A stretch of 64,000 nucleotides of DNA from NCBI RefSeq assembly GCF_900890425.1, contig NZ_CAAHFG010000005.1:372001-436000 (forward strand), in the 5' to 3' direction. Shown here in pieces: positions 1-9,308 of the stretch. Under the pieces are notes generated by a model. It searched no databases. It was not told the DNA's origin and saw only the letters and a program-made list of their open reading frames with translations. Each line of letters begins with the position of its first letter. Position 1 is the first letter of the stretch. The DNA is from Pontiella desulfatans. GTDB taxonomy: Bacteria; Verrucomicrobiota; Kiritimatiellia; Kiritimatiellales; Pontiellaceae. Made by a program: the position numbers and the translations under genes.

Positions 1-338
1 ATCCGGTTTTCCTTGCTGCGGATCGCGAAATCGACGCCCGCCAGCGGATAGATCCGCAGCGGCGAGTCGGGCGTCAGGATGAAGTGGTAGTCCGCGTCGA
101 AGCGGAAGGTGAACCGGTCCTGGTTGTAGCCGCCGGCCAGCACCGCAACTTCGGAGCGCTGGCCCAGCTGGAAATCCTTGCCGATCTGCATGCCGGGATC
201 GCCGTCGAAATAGCCTAGGCCGAACCGGATGTCCATCGGTTCCGCCGCCGCCGTGCTGTTGGTTTTCGTGTCGGCAAACGAGCCGATGGCCAGCAGGCCA
301 ATCACAAGCATCAGGGTTTGGGTATACAGCGGCTTCAT
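1..338 (-). CDS. Outer-membrane beta-barrel-like protein (C-terminus outside window)
   Basis: The reading frame runs off the left edge, so only the first ~112 residues are visible. It starts at an ATG preceded by GAGG about 9 bases upstream. Residues 1-22 form a signal peptide (MKPLYTQTLMLVIGLLAIG, then SFA). The mature part alternates polar and aromatic residues (FGLGYFDGDPGMQIG, AVLAGGYNQDRFTFRF), as in transmembrane beta strands of a small outer-membrane barrel. It lies upstream of, and on the same strand as, nothing else visible, and it follows a second outer-membrane protein gene. No family name can be assigned from this fragment. Confidence 0.6.
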   Translation of the reverse strand, partial: MKPLYTQTLMLVIGLLAIGSFADTKTNSTAAAEPMDIRFGLGYFDGDPGMQIGKDFQLGQRSEVAVLAGGYNQDRFTFRFDADYHFILTPDSPLRIYPLAGVDFAIRSKENR

Positions 339-505
339 GGCGATATCCTCAGTGAACGTTGAAAGACGGTAGACCGGAAGACGGCGGGGCGGCAAATGAA
401 TTGTTTTAAAACTTCCCTTCATCGAAAAACGTTCGCCGCGGATTCGGAGGATGCTCTCCAATGGGTTTGGGTTGGCTTCCCCCGTCTGCAAAAGGAAGAC
501 CCATT

Positions 506-1699
506 TTAAAGAGACGTGCCGAAGGCGAACTTGACGGAAAACTGGATGCGGATGTCGTCGAAGCTTTCGATCAGTTCGGCGGTGCCGTCGCCGTCCACAT
601 CCTCCATCTGCCCGTCGCCCTTGTTTTCGCGCTTGCCGTATTGAAGCTCCAGGCCGTAGGTGAGGTTGGGGGTTGGGTGGTGCAGCACGTTGGCGAGGGC
701 ATAGTGGCCGGTCTTGAACGCGCTGGCGGTCTGGGCGGAAGAGTTGTCGATGTTGTACATCGAGTAGCCGAGCGAGGTGGTCAACTTGTCGCTCCACGAA
801 TGGTCGTAGAACGCCACGATGCCCAGCAGCGGCAATGTTTCCGCCTGCCCGGCGCCGGTTGCTCCAACATCCGGTGCGCCATCGTTGAGATAGTTGCCAA
901 CGCCTTCTCCGTAGAGCAACTGCAGACGAACGGTGTCGGCCTTGATCTTGTAGTTGCCGCTCAGGTTGAGGCCCCATCCGATAAACTCGTCCTCCACGCC
1001 GCCGCCCTGGTCTTCCAGTTCGCCATAGCGCAGAATGCCGGCGAGCTGAACATGTCCCCAGTCCTGCATATGGCGATAATGCGCGGCCAAGTCGGGGAGC
1101 GGGTAGTGTGCGGCGGTATTGGCGAACGAGGCTCCTTCATAGCCGGGATCTCCGCTGCCACCGGGTTTTTCCAGCGAAACGGCAACATAGTCGTGGTCGG
1201 CTTTAACCGGGATATAGCGGAACTGGACGTTGCGGTAGAAGATCATGCCGCTTGGGCCCCAGTATTCGATGGTGTTCGGAAAGACATCCGGATCCATGAA
1301 AACGCTCCAGTATTGGCCGGCCCCGAAATGCTTGTATTCACCGTAGGCATGGCGTAGGCGGAAGGTGGTCTGGCCTTCGTCAACTCCCGTGCCGAAGAGT
1401 TCGAATTCGAAAATGGTCTTGATTTCCTCGTCGCCGAGCGGCGTGGAGGTTTTGAAGCCGAGCCGGCTTTGGCGGACGCCCATGAACCAGTTGCCGTCGG
1501 CGCCGTATTGATCCTGGTAGACCGGAAGCTTTGCCGGGCGCACCACGTCGAACCAGTTCGGATCGTTTTGTTTGGCCTGGTAGCCCATGTCGAGCATCAC
1601 GTGGCCATAGATGTCCATCTTGGTTTCGCCCAGCTCCAGCTCGGCATGGGCAGCACCCGCAACACCGATCGCAATACATAGTGATAGTGGTTTTTTCAT
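506..1699 (-). CDS. DcaP-like outer-membrane porin
   Basis: 397 residues with a signal peptide ending AHA at about residue 19. The mature chain begins with a short strand (MDIYGHVMLDMGYQ) and continues as alternating beta-strand sequence to the end. The segment around residues 125-155 (GAGQYWSVFMDPDVFPNT, then WGPSG) resembles the DcaP family of trimeric porins, which take up organic acids and other small anionic solutes across the outer membrane. A good ribosome site (GGAGG) precedes the ATG. It lies just downstream of the exported glutaminase gene on the same strand, 32 bp away, so the two are probably co-transcribed. The porin may bring amino acids or amides to the periplasm; that substrate is inferred. 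Confidence 0.7.
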   Translation of the reverse strand: MKKPLSLCIAIGVAGAAHAELELGETKMDIYGHVMLDMGYQAKQNDPNWFDVVRPAKLPVYQDQYGADGNWFMGVRQSRLGFKTSTPLGDEEIKTIFEFELFGTGVDEGQTTFRLRHAYGEYKHFGAGQYWSVFMDPDVFPNTIEYWGPSGMIFYRNVQFRYIPVKADHDYVAVSLEKPGGSGDPGYEGASFANTAAHYPLPDLAAHYRHMQDWGHVQLAGILRYGELEDQGGGVEDEFIGWGLNLSGNYKIKADTVRLQLLYGEGVGNYLNDGAPDVGATGAGQAETLPLLGIVAFYDHSWSDKLTTSLGYSMYNIDNSSAQTASAFKTGHYALANVLHHPTPNLTYGLELQYGKRENKGDGQMEDVDGDGTAELIESFDDIRIQFSVKFAFGTSL

Positions 1700-1731
1700 C
1701 TCAGTTCCTCCGTATTCTCTGTGGTGGAAAC

Positions 1732-2799
1732 CTATTCCGGGTTGGCGCCGTAGACGCCTACGCCCAGCTCACCTGAGATCTGGCGGATGGCCTTCATCGC
1801 CTTGATCGAATTGCCCGCTTCGTTCAGGCGCGGCGAAAAGGCGGCGATGGCGAACTTGCCGGGCACCACGGCAACAATGCCGCCGCCAACCCCCGTCTTG
1901 GCCGGGAGCCCGGCGGAATACATCCATTCGCCGGATTCATCGTAGAAGCCCGCCGTGGCCATGATCGCCAGCAGCTCCGGCACATGTTCCGCCGGCAGCA
2001 CTTCCTTGTTCGTGAGCGGGTTGACCCCGCCGTTGGCCAGCGTGGCCCCCATGATGCCCAGATCCTTGGCGCTGACGCCGACCGAGCATTGCTTGGTGTA
2101 GACGCGCAGCGCCTCCTCCGGATCGCAATAGAGGCGGCCATAGTTGTAGAGCAGGTTGGCGATGCCGCGGTTGCTCCAGGAGGTGTCGTATTCCGATTTG
2201 TACACCTTGTCCAGAACCTCGAGGTTGGTTCCCGAGAAATCGTTCAGGTTTTGCAACACCTTGGCCCAGCGCCGCTCCTCGTCGGAGGCTTCCACCAGGC
2301 TGACCGATGCAATCGCCCCGGCATTCACCAAGGGATTGACCGAGCGGTCGTCATAAATCTCGAGTGCCATCTTCGAGTTGAACGGGAGCCCGGTCGGTTC
2401 GACCCCCACTTTTTCATACACGGCTTCCGGGCCTTGCTGTTTCATGATGAGCGCCGCCGTGAAGGGTTTGGAAACCGACTGGATCGAAAACTTATAGTCG
2501 ATGTCGCCCGCCGTGAAGAGCTGTCCGTCGCACGTGGCGATCACCACACCGAACAGGTTGCTCGGGGTTTCGGTGAGGATCGGAATATAGTCCGCATTCT
2601 TGCCTTCATCCAGATCCTTGTATTTCGTGTAGGCGTCATCGACGACCTGCTGCAGCTCGACAGCCGTGAACCCGGCAATTCGAACTTCTTCGTTGGCTTT
2701 GGAGGCAGCATCGACCGCTGCCGGTGAACGACTCGCTCCCGCCAGCGTGGTGTGGACCGCGAATGCCGCCAAAGCGATCAGAATTGAACGGTTGAACAT
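1732..2799 (-). CDS. glsA: Exported glutaminase (serine-dependent, beta-lactamase fold)
   Basis: 355 residues. Glutaminase converts L-glutamine to glutamate and ammonia. The catalytic S-x-x-K motif is visible as SVSK at about residues 108-111 (context FSIQSVSKPF). The conserved NPLVNAGAI block follows at about 155-163, and the glycine-rich TGVGGGIVAVVPG block lies near the C-terminus. The family is usually about 310 residues and cytoplasmic. Here there is an extra N-terminal signal peptide (cleavage near TLAGA, residue ~20), so the enzyme should act in the periplasm. The ATG has a strong AAGGAGGG ribosome site. It precedes the DcaP-like porin gene, which suggests periplasmic glutamine use. 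Confidence 0.9.
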   Translation of the reverse strand: MFNRSILIALAAFAVHTTLAGASRSPAAVDAASKANEEVRIAGFTAVELQQVVDDAYTKYKDLDEGKNADYIPILTETPSNLFGVVIATCDGQLFTAGDIDYKFSIQSVSKPFTAALIMKQQGPEAVYEKVGVEPTGLPFNSKMALEIYDDRSVNPLVNAGAIASVSLVEASDEERRWAKVLQNLNDFSGTNLEVLDKVYKSEYDTSWSNRGIANLLYNYGRLYCDPEEALRVYTKQCSVGVSAKDLGIMGATLANGGVNPLTNKEVLPAEHVPELLAIMATAGFYDESGEWMYSAGLPAKTGVGGGIVAVVPGKFAIAAFSPRLNEAGNSIKAMKAIRQISGELGVGVYGANPE

Positions 2800-2900
2800 G
2801 GAACCCTCCTTCGTTGGGTAGGTGAATCATTCCGTCTAAGCGGAGAAATAGTCCTTCTTTTTGAATGCCTTGTCAATTCGCCAGAGGGACAGGCGCTGGC

Positions 2901-3329
2901 TCATTCTTTGGTGTTCTTTTCTGACTTGGGTTCCAGCGCGCGGCGTACGATGAAGAAACCCGCCGCAAGCGAAACAACCAGCGCCGAAACCGCGTAAAGC
3001 ATTTGCGGGGAGACTTCATAGTAATCGAGGATAATGATTTTGCGCGCCACCGCCACCACCGCCACCAGAAGAACGACCTCCACATGAACCACCTTTTTGT
3101 CAAGGTAGGCCTTGATGGTTTCCAGTAGCTCCAGCCCGATCACGACCATCAGGATAAAGCCGAATACCTCCATCATCTCCTTCACGTTCAGAAGCATGAC
3201 GGGCGGTTCCTTCAGCTGTTGCCATAAGATGACGCCCACTTCCACCGTGGCCACAAACACCGCGATCATCATGAAGACCAATAGGGTCAAAACAACGACC
3301 CGCTCGAACCGTTTCAAAATTTTCTGCAT
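2901..3329 (-). CDS. PsiE-like small membrane protein
   Basis: 142 residues with four predicted membrane helices (residues ~12-32, 52-68, 80-98 and 108-128) and a charged C-terminal tail. Length, helix spacing and the central MVVIGLELLETIKAYL segment match the phosphate-starvation-inducible E (PsiE) family. Its biochemical role is unknown. The gene stands alone between the glutaminase and the ettA hairpin. The name implies phosphate control in E. coli only; no box of the type found at 49-53 kb is visible upstream here. Confidence 0.75.
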   Translation of the reverse strand: MQKILKRFERVVVLTLLVFMMIAVFVATVEVGVILWQQLKEPPVMLLNVKEMMEVFGFILMVVIGLELLETIKAYLDKKVVHVEVVLLVAVVAVARKIIILDYYEVSPQMLYAVSALVVSLAAGFFIVRRALEPKSEKNTKE

Positions 3330-3340
3330 GGCTGTTCCTT

Positions 3341-3431
3341 TCGTGGCGGCGGACTCCGATCCGCCGTAGTCCGTTTGTATCGGGTCACTATGCGTAAGGC
3401 AAGGGCGGCGGATCAGAATCCACCGCCACGA
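3341..3431 (-). repeat. Long imperfect inverted repeat directly after ettA
   Basis: Two 26-bp arms (3341-3366 and 3406-3431) are complementary except at three positions. The right arm touches the ettA stop codon. All three mismatches would be G-U pairs in RNA read from the minus strand, so an ettA 3' RNA hairpin remains fully paired. There is no long T tract, so this may be an RNA-stability or REP-like element rather than a standard terminator. Confidence 0.7.
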
Positions 3432-5099
3432 TTAGCTCTTGATCGGGCGGTAGCGGACGCGGTGGGGAGTCCAATTGTCGCCCTTTTGTTTGCACATGAA
3501 CTCCTTGAAGGATTCATAGTTGCCTTCGTGCCAGAGGACGTCCTCTCCTTCGAAGGCGAGGATGTGCGTGGCGACGCGGTCGAGGAACCAGCGGTCGTGG
3601 CTGATCACCACGGCGCAACCGCCAAAGTTCATCAGGCCTTCCTCCAGCGAGCGGAGGGTGGCCACATCGAGGTCGTTGGTCGGTTCGTCGAGCATCAGCA
3701 GGTTGCCGCCGCCGCGCAACAGCTTGGCCAGATGGACGCGGTTGCGTTCGCCGCCGGAAAGCACGCCGACTTTTTTCTGCTGTTCCGCCCCCTTGAAGTT
3801 GAAGCGCGCGCAGTAGGCGCGGCTGTTCATATCCCGCCCTCCGACCTCGATCGTTTCCTCGCCTCCCGAAATCTCTTCCCAGATGGTTTTATCGGCATCG
3901 AGATCGTCGCGCGACTGGTCGACATAGGAAATGTCCACGCTTTCGCCCAGCTCCAGCGAGCCGGAGGTCAGTGGTTCCATGCCGAGGATCATTTTAAAAA
4001 GCGTGGTTTTGCCGGCACCGTTTCCGCCGATGATGCCGACGATGCCGCCGGGCGGCAGATCAAAGTTGACGCCGTCGAACAGGAGCCGGTCGCCAAATGC
4101 CTTGGAGACATCGCGCGCCTGAACAACTTTTTGGCCGAGGTGCCTGCCGACCGGAATCTGGATGGCCAGGTTTTCCTCGGCGGTGTCGAATTCCTGCGCC
4201 GCCAGCTCGTCGTAGCGCTTGAGACGGGCCTTGTTTTTGGTGAGTCGGCTCGATGCATTCATGCGCACCCATTCGAGTTCCTGCTTCAGCATTTTCCGGC
4301 GCGAGGCATTGAGTTTCTGGGTCTGTTCGGCAATCAACTGCTTTTGTTCGAGCCAGGCTTCATAGTTGCCCTTGTAGGGGAAGGTGCGGCCGGCATCGAG
4401 TTCAAGAATCCATTCGGTCACGTTGGAGAGGAAGTAGCGGTCGTGCGTCACCACGATCAATGTTCCGGTGTAGCGCTTGAGATGCTCCTCCAGCCAGCCG
4501 ACCGATTCCGCATCGAGGTGGTTGGTCGGCTCGTCGAGCAACAGCACGTTGGGGTTTTGCAAAAGCAGGCGGCACATGGCCACCCGGCGTTTCTCGCCAC
4601 CCGACAGGATATCGACCGGCTGATCGCCTTCAGGAAGGCGCAGCGCATCCATCGCCATCTCGACATGCCGGTCGAGCTCCCACAGGTTGTTCGCGTCGAT
4701 CTCGTCCTGCAGCTTCGCGACTTCGTCGTTGAGCTTGTCCGACTCCTCTTCGGAGACGTCACCACCGAGCAATTCCCAGATTTCGTCGTAGCGGTCGAGC
4801 TTGGCCTGTTGTTCGGCCACCCCCTCCATCACGCATTCCTGGACGGTCTTGCCCGCCGTCAGTTCCGGTTCCTGCTCCAGGTAGCCAATGTTGGCCCGCT
4901 TCGCAATGATGCACTGCCCCATGAACTCCTCGTCGAGCCCGGCCATGATTTTCAGCAGGCTCGACTTGCCCGACCCATTGCCGCCGATCACGCCGATGCG
5001 CGCACCGAAAAAAAACGACAAATTGACGTCTTCCAGAATGGTTTTTGCCCCATGCTGCTTCGTCAGGTTTTCGAGGGTATAGACATATTCTCCGGCCAT
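3432..5099 (-). CDS. ettA: Energy-dependent translational throttle protein EttA (ABC-F ATPase)
   Basis: 555 residues, the usual EttA length. It binds the ribosomal E site and gates entry into elongation according to ATP/ADP level. There are two ABC cassettes: Walker [10 protein letters not shown] (residues ~39-47), signature LSGGEKRR (~165-172) and Walker [12 protein letters not shown]; then Walker [10 protein letters not shown] (~358-366) and signature LSGGERNR (~447-454). No membrane segments are present. The frame stays open for 72 codons upstream, but the ATG at MAGEYVYTL is chosen because AAGGAG lies 7 bases before it and the homologous domain starts there. The upstream extension would also run through a perfect palindrome. 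Monocistronic. Confidence 0.95.
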   Translation of the reverse strand: MAGEYVYTLENLTKQHGAKTILEDVNLSFFFGARIGVIGGNGSGKSSLLKIMAGLDEEFMGQCIIAKRANIGYLEQEPELTAGKTVQECVMEGVAEQQAKLDRYDEIWELLGGDVSEEESDKLNDEVAKLQDEIDANNLWELDRHVEMAMDALRLPEGDQPVDILSGGEKRRVAMCRLLLQNPNVLLLDEPTNHLDAESVGWLEEHLKRYTGTLIVVTHDRYFLSNVTEWILELDAGRTFPYKGNYEAWLEQKQLIAEQTQKLNASRRKMLKQELEWVRMNASSRLTKNKARLKRYDELAAQEFDTAEENLAIQIPVGRHLGQKVVQARDVSKAFGDRLLFDGVNFDLPPGGIVGIIGGNGAGKTTLFKMILGMEPLTSGSLELGESVDISYVDQSRDDLDADKTIWEEISGGEETIEVGGRDMNSRAYCARFNFKGAEQQKKVGVLSGGERNRVHLAKLLRGGGNLLMLDEPTNDLDVATLRSLEEGLMNFGGCAVVISHDRWFLDRVATHILAFEGEDVLWHEGNYESFKEFMCKQKGDNWTPHRVRYRPIKS

Positions 5100-5182
5100 T
5101 AGAAATCTCCTTGTAAATCGGCATTGGGTTTTACCCATCCTGCCGCCGCTCTGCAAGCCGCCGATGCGCCAAAGCCCACATG

Positions 5183-5226
5183 GTATATCATCCAGCACCC
5201 ACGATCGTGGGTGCTGGATGATATAC
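5183..5226. repeat. Perfect 44-bp palindrome
   Basis: Two 22-bp arms match without a mismatch or a spacer, centred on CACGATCGTG at 5200-5209. It lies about 85 bp upstream of the ettA start and beyond the terminator of the HEAT lipoprotein gene. There is no adjoining T tract, so it is not a normal terminator. It could be an operator for a dimeric regulator or a cruciform-forming repeat. Confidence 0.85.
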
Positions 5227-5314
5227 TTTCGGGGGGTGGACGCCTTCGGGCCGATTCTGCGTTTGCGAAAGAGGGTCAGGCGCCCTCCATTGCCTGGAAG
5301 CCCGGAACCAAACA

Positions 5315-5342
5315 AAAAGGCAGGCCGTTGGGCCTGCCTTTT
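5315..5342 (-). terminator. Rho-independent terminator of the first HEAT lipoprotein gene
   Basis: A 12-bp stem (AAAAGGCAGGCC with its complement) has a 4-base loop and is followed on the minus strand by TTTTTGTTT. It starts 22 bp after the stop codon of the HEAT gene at 5365. Confidence 0.9.
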
Positions 5343-5364
5343 GAATCGGGGGTTGGTTTGCCCG

Positions 5365-7119
5365 CTAGGGCAGGCTGTCGGGCAACGGCGGTTCCGGCGC
5401 CCATTCGCCAGTCTCGCCCTTGCGGAAGATCACACGCAGTTCCTTGGTGTGGCCACTCTTGACATATTTGAGTTTGAACGGCTCCGCGGTCGGGTGCGGG
5501 TCGGCCGGGGGCATCGGAATAACCGAAACTTGGACCTCCGGAAATTTTTCATTGAATACCTGGATGGCGCGTGCATCGCTGGGGCGAACCTTGGCCAGCA
5601 ACGGCGCAACGGACGGATCGTCCAGTGCGATGACAAGATCAAGAAACTCGCTTCCGGTGATTTCGGCACCGGCCTCCGCCTTGGCGGTGAAGGCGGCAAG
5701 GAGGTGCTCTTTGGCCTGTTCGCGGTTGATCTGCAAGAGCACCTTCGCGCAGCTCGAGGCAATGGAAATGTCTTCGGCGTCGAGTCCGGCCACGAGTGGG
5801 TTGAAGGCTTTATCCCCGATGAGGATCAGGTTCTTTTCTGCCAACGGTATGTTTTGCTTGGCGTTCTTGCTTTTTTCGCGATTCGAAAATTCGGGCGGGG
5901 TCTTGGTTTGGGCGATGAGCAGCGGGATGTATTCCGGGGATGGCTTGAACTTGGAGGAGTTCATCAATGAGCGCGCGTCGGCCTCGAACGTGGCCAGGGT
6001 TTGGGCCTGCAGTGGATTGAGGCTGAACCTTGGGTTCAGTGCCGTGATTGCACCCCAAAGGTCGAGCCGCCAGGATGGTGCGCCGCTCCAGTTGGAACGT
6101 CCGGCGAACCAGCTCTTCGGCGCATTGTCCGAAAGTTTGCCAACGGCAGCCGTTGCGGGGGCGGCGGCGGGCTCGCCGATGGTTTCGAGGGCCTGGACGG
6201 CATATTCGTATTCGGCGGGAGTCGGGTGCACGGCGGCTTCGAGCAGGCCGTCGATGTTGTTGTCGAGCGCCACGAGCTCCGCCACGAGTGCGGGGTCTAC
6301 TTCGGCCTTGGGATCCTGGGGGATCTTGGCGAGCGTGTACCAGACCAGATCGTTCCCGGTGGTGGGTTCCTTGCCGGTTCCCTTGAGGATGGCGGCGGCG
6401 GCCGGGCGGGTGAATTCGCCCTTGCTACGTAGTGCCTTGAGGGCGAAGGGTACGGAGGGTTCGCCGATGCCCACCATGGTTTCGATGACCGCAATCCGGA
6501 TTTTTTCGCTAAAGTCGCCGATGGCGGGGGCGAGTGCGGCGGCGGCTTCGTCGCCACCGATTTGGCCAATGGCGGCAACGCTGGCAAACCGGATATCGAA
6601 CGAGCGTTTCTTGAGCTGTGCGGCCAGCGGGTCGATGGCCTTGGGGCTGCCGATCTGCCCCAGCGATTGGGCGGCGGCGCAACCCACCGTGAGGTGTTCG
6701 TCGTCCAGCAGGCCGATCAGCGCATCGACCGCCCCGGAGACCTTCCACTCGCCCAGGGCCTTGGCGGCGGTGAGGCGCGCGCGGGCGGTTTCGTAGTTGA
6801 GCAGCTTCACCATGTGCGGTATTGCGGCGTCCCCGCCGATGGCCGCGATGGCTTCGATGGCTTCGTGGACAATCACCAGGTCGGGGTCGTTGAGCAGGCC
6901 GGCCAGTGGCCCAATGGCGTCCTTGGCCTTGAGGTCGGCCACGGCCTCGATGGATGCAATGCGGATATCCTGCTGGGGGTTGCCGAAGGCGGTGATCAAT
7001 TTTTCGGTATTCCCCTCGGTTTTCCATTTGGCGATGGTTTCCACGGTGGTTTCCCCGCAGCCGGCAACACCCAGTAGCAGTGCAATGGCAATCCCGGCTT
7101 GGACAATTCTTTCCTTCAT
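5365..7119 (-). CDS. HEAT-repeat lipoprotein
   Basis: 584 residues. The N-terminus is a lipoprotein signal ending in LGVAGC with the lipidated cysteine at about residue 21. Residues ~30-260 contain about seven alpha-helical HEAT repeats of ~31 residues with recurring I.PLA.LL.D and VR.AA..ALG.I patterns. The middle carries [18 protein letters not shown], shared almost word for word with the next gene upstream. The rest is a second, less regular helical half. It is probably a periplasm-facing scaffold that binds other proteins; no enzyme motif is visible. Its upstream neighbour at 7320 is a diverged tandem duplicate. AGAGGGG lies before the ATG. Confidence 0.85.
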   Translation of the reverse strand: MKERIVQAGIAIALLLGVAGCGETTVETIAKWKTEGNTEKLITAFGNPQQDIRIASIEAVADLKAKDAIGPLAGLLNDPDLVIVHEAIEAIAAIGGDAAIPHMVKLLNYETARARLTAAKALGEWKVSGAVDALIGLLDDEHLTVGCAAAQSLGQIGSPKAIDPLAAQLKKRSFDIRFASVAAIGQIGGDEAAAALAPAIGDFSEKIRIAVIETMVGIGEPSVPFALKALRSKGEFTRPAAAAILKGTGKEPTTGNDLVWYTLAKIPQDPKAEVDPALVAELVALDNNIDGLLEAAVHPTPAEYEYAVQALETIGEPAAAPATAAVGKLSDNAPKSWFAGRSNWSGAPSWRLDLWGAITALNPRFSLNPLQAQTLATFEADARSLMNSSKFKPSPEYIPLLIAQTKTPPEFSNREKSKNAKQNIPLAEKNLILIGDKAFNPLVAGLDAEDISIASSCAKVLLQINREQAKEHLLAAFTAKAEAGAEITGSEFLDLVIALDDPSVAPLLAKVRPSDARAIQVFNEKFPEVQVSVIPMPPADPHPTAEPFKLKYVKSGHTKELRVIFRKGETGEWAPEPPLPDSLP

Positions 7120-7268
7120 GACAGACCCCTCTGTGTTTCGTGGTTAATGAACAAACATGGCTAGCTATTTGGGAATTAATCATATTCCAGCCATGCTTGT
7201 CATGCTGTAATTGTTAGTGCCGCATTAGCCCTTGAACAGGATTCGGCCGGATTCCCGGGGATTAGGCA

Positions 7269-7297
7269 CAAAAAAAGGCAGGCGCTGAGGCCTGCCT
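7269..7297 (-). terminator. Rho-independent terminator of the second HEAT lipoprotein gene
   Basis: A GGCAGGC/GCCTGCC stem is followed on the minus strand by an eight-base T tract. It lies 23 bp beyond the stop codon of the gene at 7320. Its stem is very like the one after the neighbouring paralog, so it was probably duplicated along with the gene. Confidence 0.9.
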
Positions 7298-7319
7298 GAA
7301 ACGGTCCGGGTTAAAAAAA

Positions 7320-9113
7320 CTACCTATCCTTCGGGATCGGTTTCCAGTCGCCGGAGCCGTCTTTCATGAATTTGATTTCCTCTCGGTCGACCCGGCCATC
7401 TACGATGTAGCCAATGTCGAAGGCAATGGGCTGGGAGTAGTGGCCGGTGTCATCCTTGGTATCTGCGCTCATGGCGCGTGTTCCTGGATTGAGTCGCTCG
7501 AAGACGTGCATGGCGCGGTCGGGATTCGGGCGGATCTTCAGCAGGAGCGGCTCGCCGGACGGATCGTCGAGTTTTTGCAGCGCGTTGTAGAAGGGCGAGG
7601 TGGTCAGCTGTTCGCCGGCCGCCAGCTTTTGGGTGACAACGCGGATGACCGGCCCGAGCGCCCGCTTTTCGCCCAGCTCGCCGAGGATCTCGGCGGCATG
7701 GCCGGCGATCAACTCGTCTTCATCCTCGATGGCGGCGAGCAGGGGGTAGATGGCGGTGTCGCCGGCGGCGTTGAGTTTGTTCATCGCCATTTGCTGGTTG
7801 GCTTCTCCGCGGAAGCGATCGATCGCCTTCTTGACGACCGGAACGCCGTCGGCATCGTAATCGGGCTGCTCCGGCGGCGGCTTGGTGGTATCGCCGAGGA
7901 GGGAGATGAGCAACGGGATATATTCGCGGGTCGGTTTGAATTCCGGTGCAACAATCACGGTGAAGGCCGGACGGCCCTGCGCTTGCATATGGGCCACCTT
8001 GGCGCCATCGAGATCGAAGTCGGGATTCATGGCGGTGAGCGCCCCCCAAAGATCCAGGCGCCAGGAGGGGGCCCCTTTCCAGGCGGAACGGTTCTTGAAC
8101 CAGGCTTCCCCGTCGGCACCGGCGGTCGCTTCCGCCGCCTTGACGGCATCGGCCGTGCAGGATTCGCCGATGGCTTCCAGCGCCCGGGAGGCATGTTCGC
8201 GGAAGTCGGCGACGCTATGGGCGCAGGCTTCGAGCATGGTGTCGGTTTCGCCCGTCATTTTGATGAGCTTCTCGACGGTGGCCGGGTCGATGGTATCCGT
8301 GTTGTCGACCGAAATCTTGGCGAGTGAATACCAGATGGCATGGGCCCCGGTGAGCGGGATGGCCTTGAGACCCTTGATGACGGCAATGGAGCCGCTGCGG
8401 ACTTGCTCTTGATCGTTCTTAAGCCCTTCCAATGCATAGGGGGTGGAAATGGTTCCGATCTCCACGAGGGATTTGACGGCGGCCTTGCGGACGGCCCCGC
8501 TGGAGTCGGCCAAGGCACCGACCAGTCCATCGGCGGCCACTTCGCCCCCGGTGCTGGCGAGCGATTGCGCGCAGTTGAGGCGTAGCTCGTCGGAGCCGGA
8601 AGAGAGTTTTTTCACGAGCGCCTTGCTGGCGGCCTCGTCCCCGATCTGGCCCAGCGAAACGGCGGCGGCGTTGCGGACCGACTCCTCGGAATCGTCGAGG
8701 GCCTCGCAGAGGGGCTCCACCGCGCCGGTGGCCTTCAGTTTTCCGAGGGTGACGGCGGCGGTGTTGCGGGCCTGCGTCTGGTCGAGTTTAAGGGCGGCGA
8801 TCATGGGGGAGGTGGTGGCCTCCGTGCCGATGGCGGCGAGCGCATCGACTGCGGCGAGCACAACCCCTTCCTCGGGATCGTTGAACAGGGCGGCGAGCGC
8901 ATCGATGGCAGGTTCGGCCTTCAGCTCGCCGAGGGCCTCGGCGGCGGACTGGCGCACTTCGGTCTTGGGATCGGCCAGGGCCTTGATCAGTTTTTCGATA
9001 TTGCCCTTGGCCTTCCATTTTGCGACGTCGTCGATGGTGCGGCTGCAGCCAACGAGGCCCAGCGTGAAAACGAGTGCAAGCAAGCTGAACAGTATAAGCG
9101 GTCTTCTTTTCAT
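7320..9113 (-). CDS. HEAT-repeat lipoprotein, tandem paralog
   Basis: 597 residues from the ATG preceded by AAGGGGA; the frame is open 24 codons further upstream without a better start. A lipoprotein signal ends LGLVGC (cysteine ~23). The next residues (DVAKWKAKGNIEKLI) match the start of the mature paralog at 5365. HEAT repeats fill residues ~40-270. The shared [18 protein letters not shown] block lies near the middle. A long extra segment around residues 400-440 with PPPEQPDYDADG is not in the paralog. It is probably an envelope scaffold. Its own terminator separates it from the paralog, so the two are transcribed separately. Confidence 0.85.
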   Translation of the reverse strand: MKRRPLILFSLLALVFTLGLVGCSRTIDDVAKWKAKGNIEKLIKALADPKTEVRQSAAEALGELKAEPAIDALAALFNDPEEGVVLAAVDALAAIGTEATTSPMIAALKLDQTQARNTAAVTLGKLKATGAVEPLCEALDDSEESVRNAAAVSLGQIGDEAASKALVKKLSSGSDELRLNCAQSLASTGGEVAADGLVGALADSSGAVRKAAVKSLVEIGTISTPYALEGLKNDQEQVRSGSIAVIKGLKAIPLTGAHAIWYSLAKISVDNTDTIDPATVEKLIKMTGETDTMLEACAHSVADFREHASRALEAIGESCTADAVKAAEATAGADGEAWFKNRSAWKGAPSWRLDLWGALTAMNPDFDLDGAKVAHMQAQGRPAFTVIVAPEFKPTREYIPLLISLLGDTTKPPPEQPDYDADGVPVVKKAIDRFRGEANQQMAMNKLNAAGDTAIYPLLAAIEDEDELIAGHAAEILGELGEKRALGPVIRVVTQKLAAGEQLTTSPFYNALQKLDDPSGEPLLLKIRPNPDRAMHVFERLNPGTRAMSADTKDDTGHYSQPIAFDIGYIVDGRVDREEIKFMKDGSGDWKPIPKDR

Positions 9114-9308
9114 GATATGGTTTCCCCTTCGGTCAGTTAACGTACCCATCTGCGATGTTTGGACGGAGAACGCTAATTTGCGCATATACTACAGGGAGGG
9201 CATGCATGATTCAAGCGGCTTGGCTCGAATATTCGAATGGCCTTCGGGCGGGTAGATCATGCGTGTTTCGGTCTTTCCGAACGCTGGAGGATCCGGCAGA
9301 GTGGCTCC

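Noticed and set aside
3375-5102. A 575-codon open frame on the plus strand opposite ettA
   Set aside because: It mirrors the codon pattern of ettA, has no ribosome site and no recognisable domain. The ettA protein is unmistakable.
5100-5315. A 72-codon N-terminal extension of EttA
   Set aside because: It would translate the palindrome, lacks a ribosome site, and the internal ATG has a perfect one and gives the normal family length.
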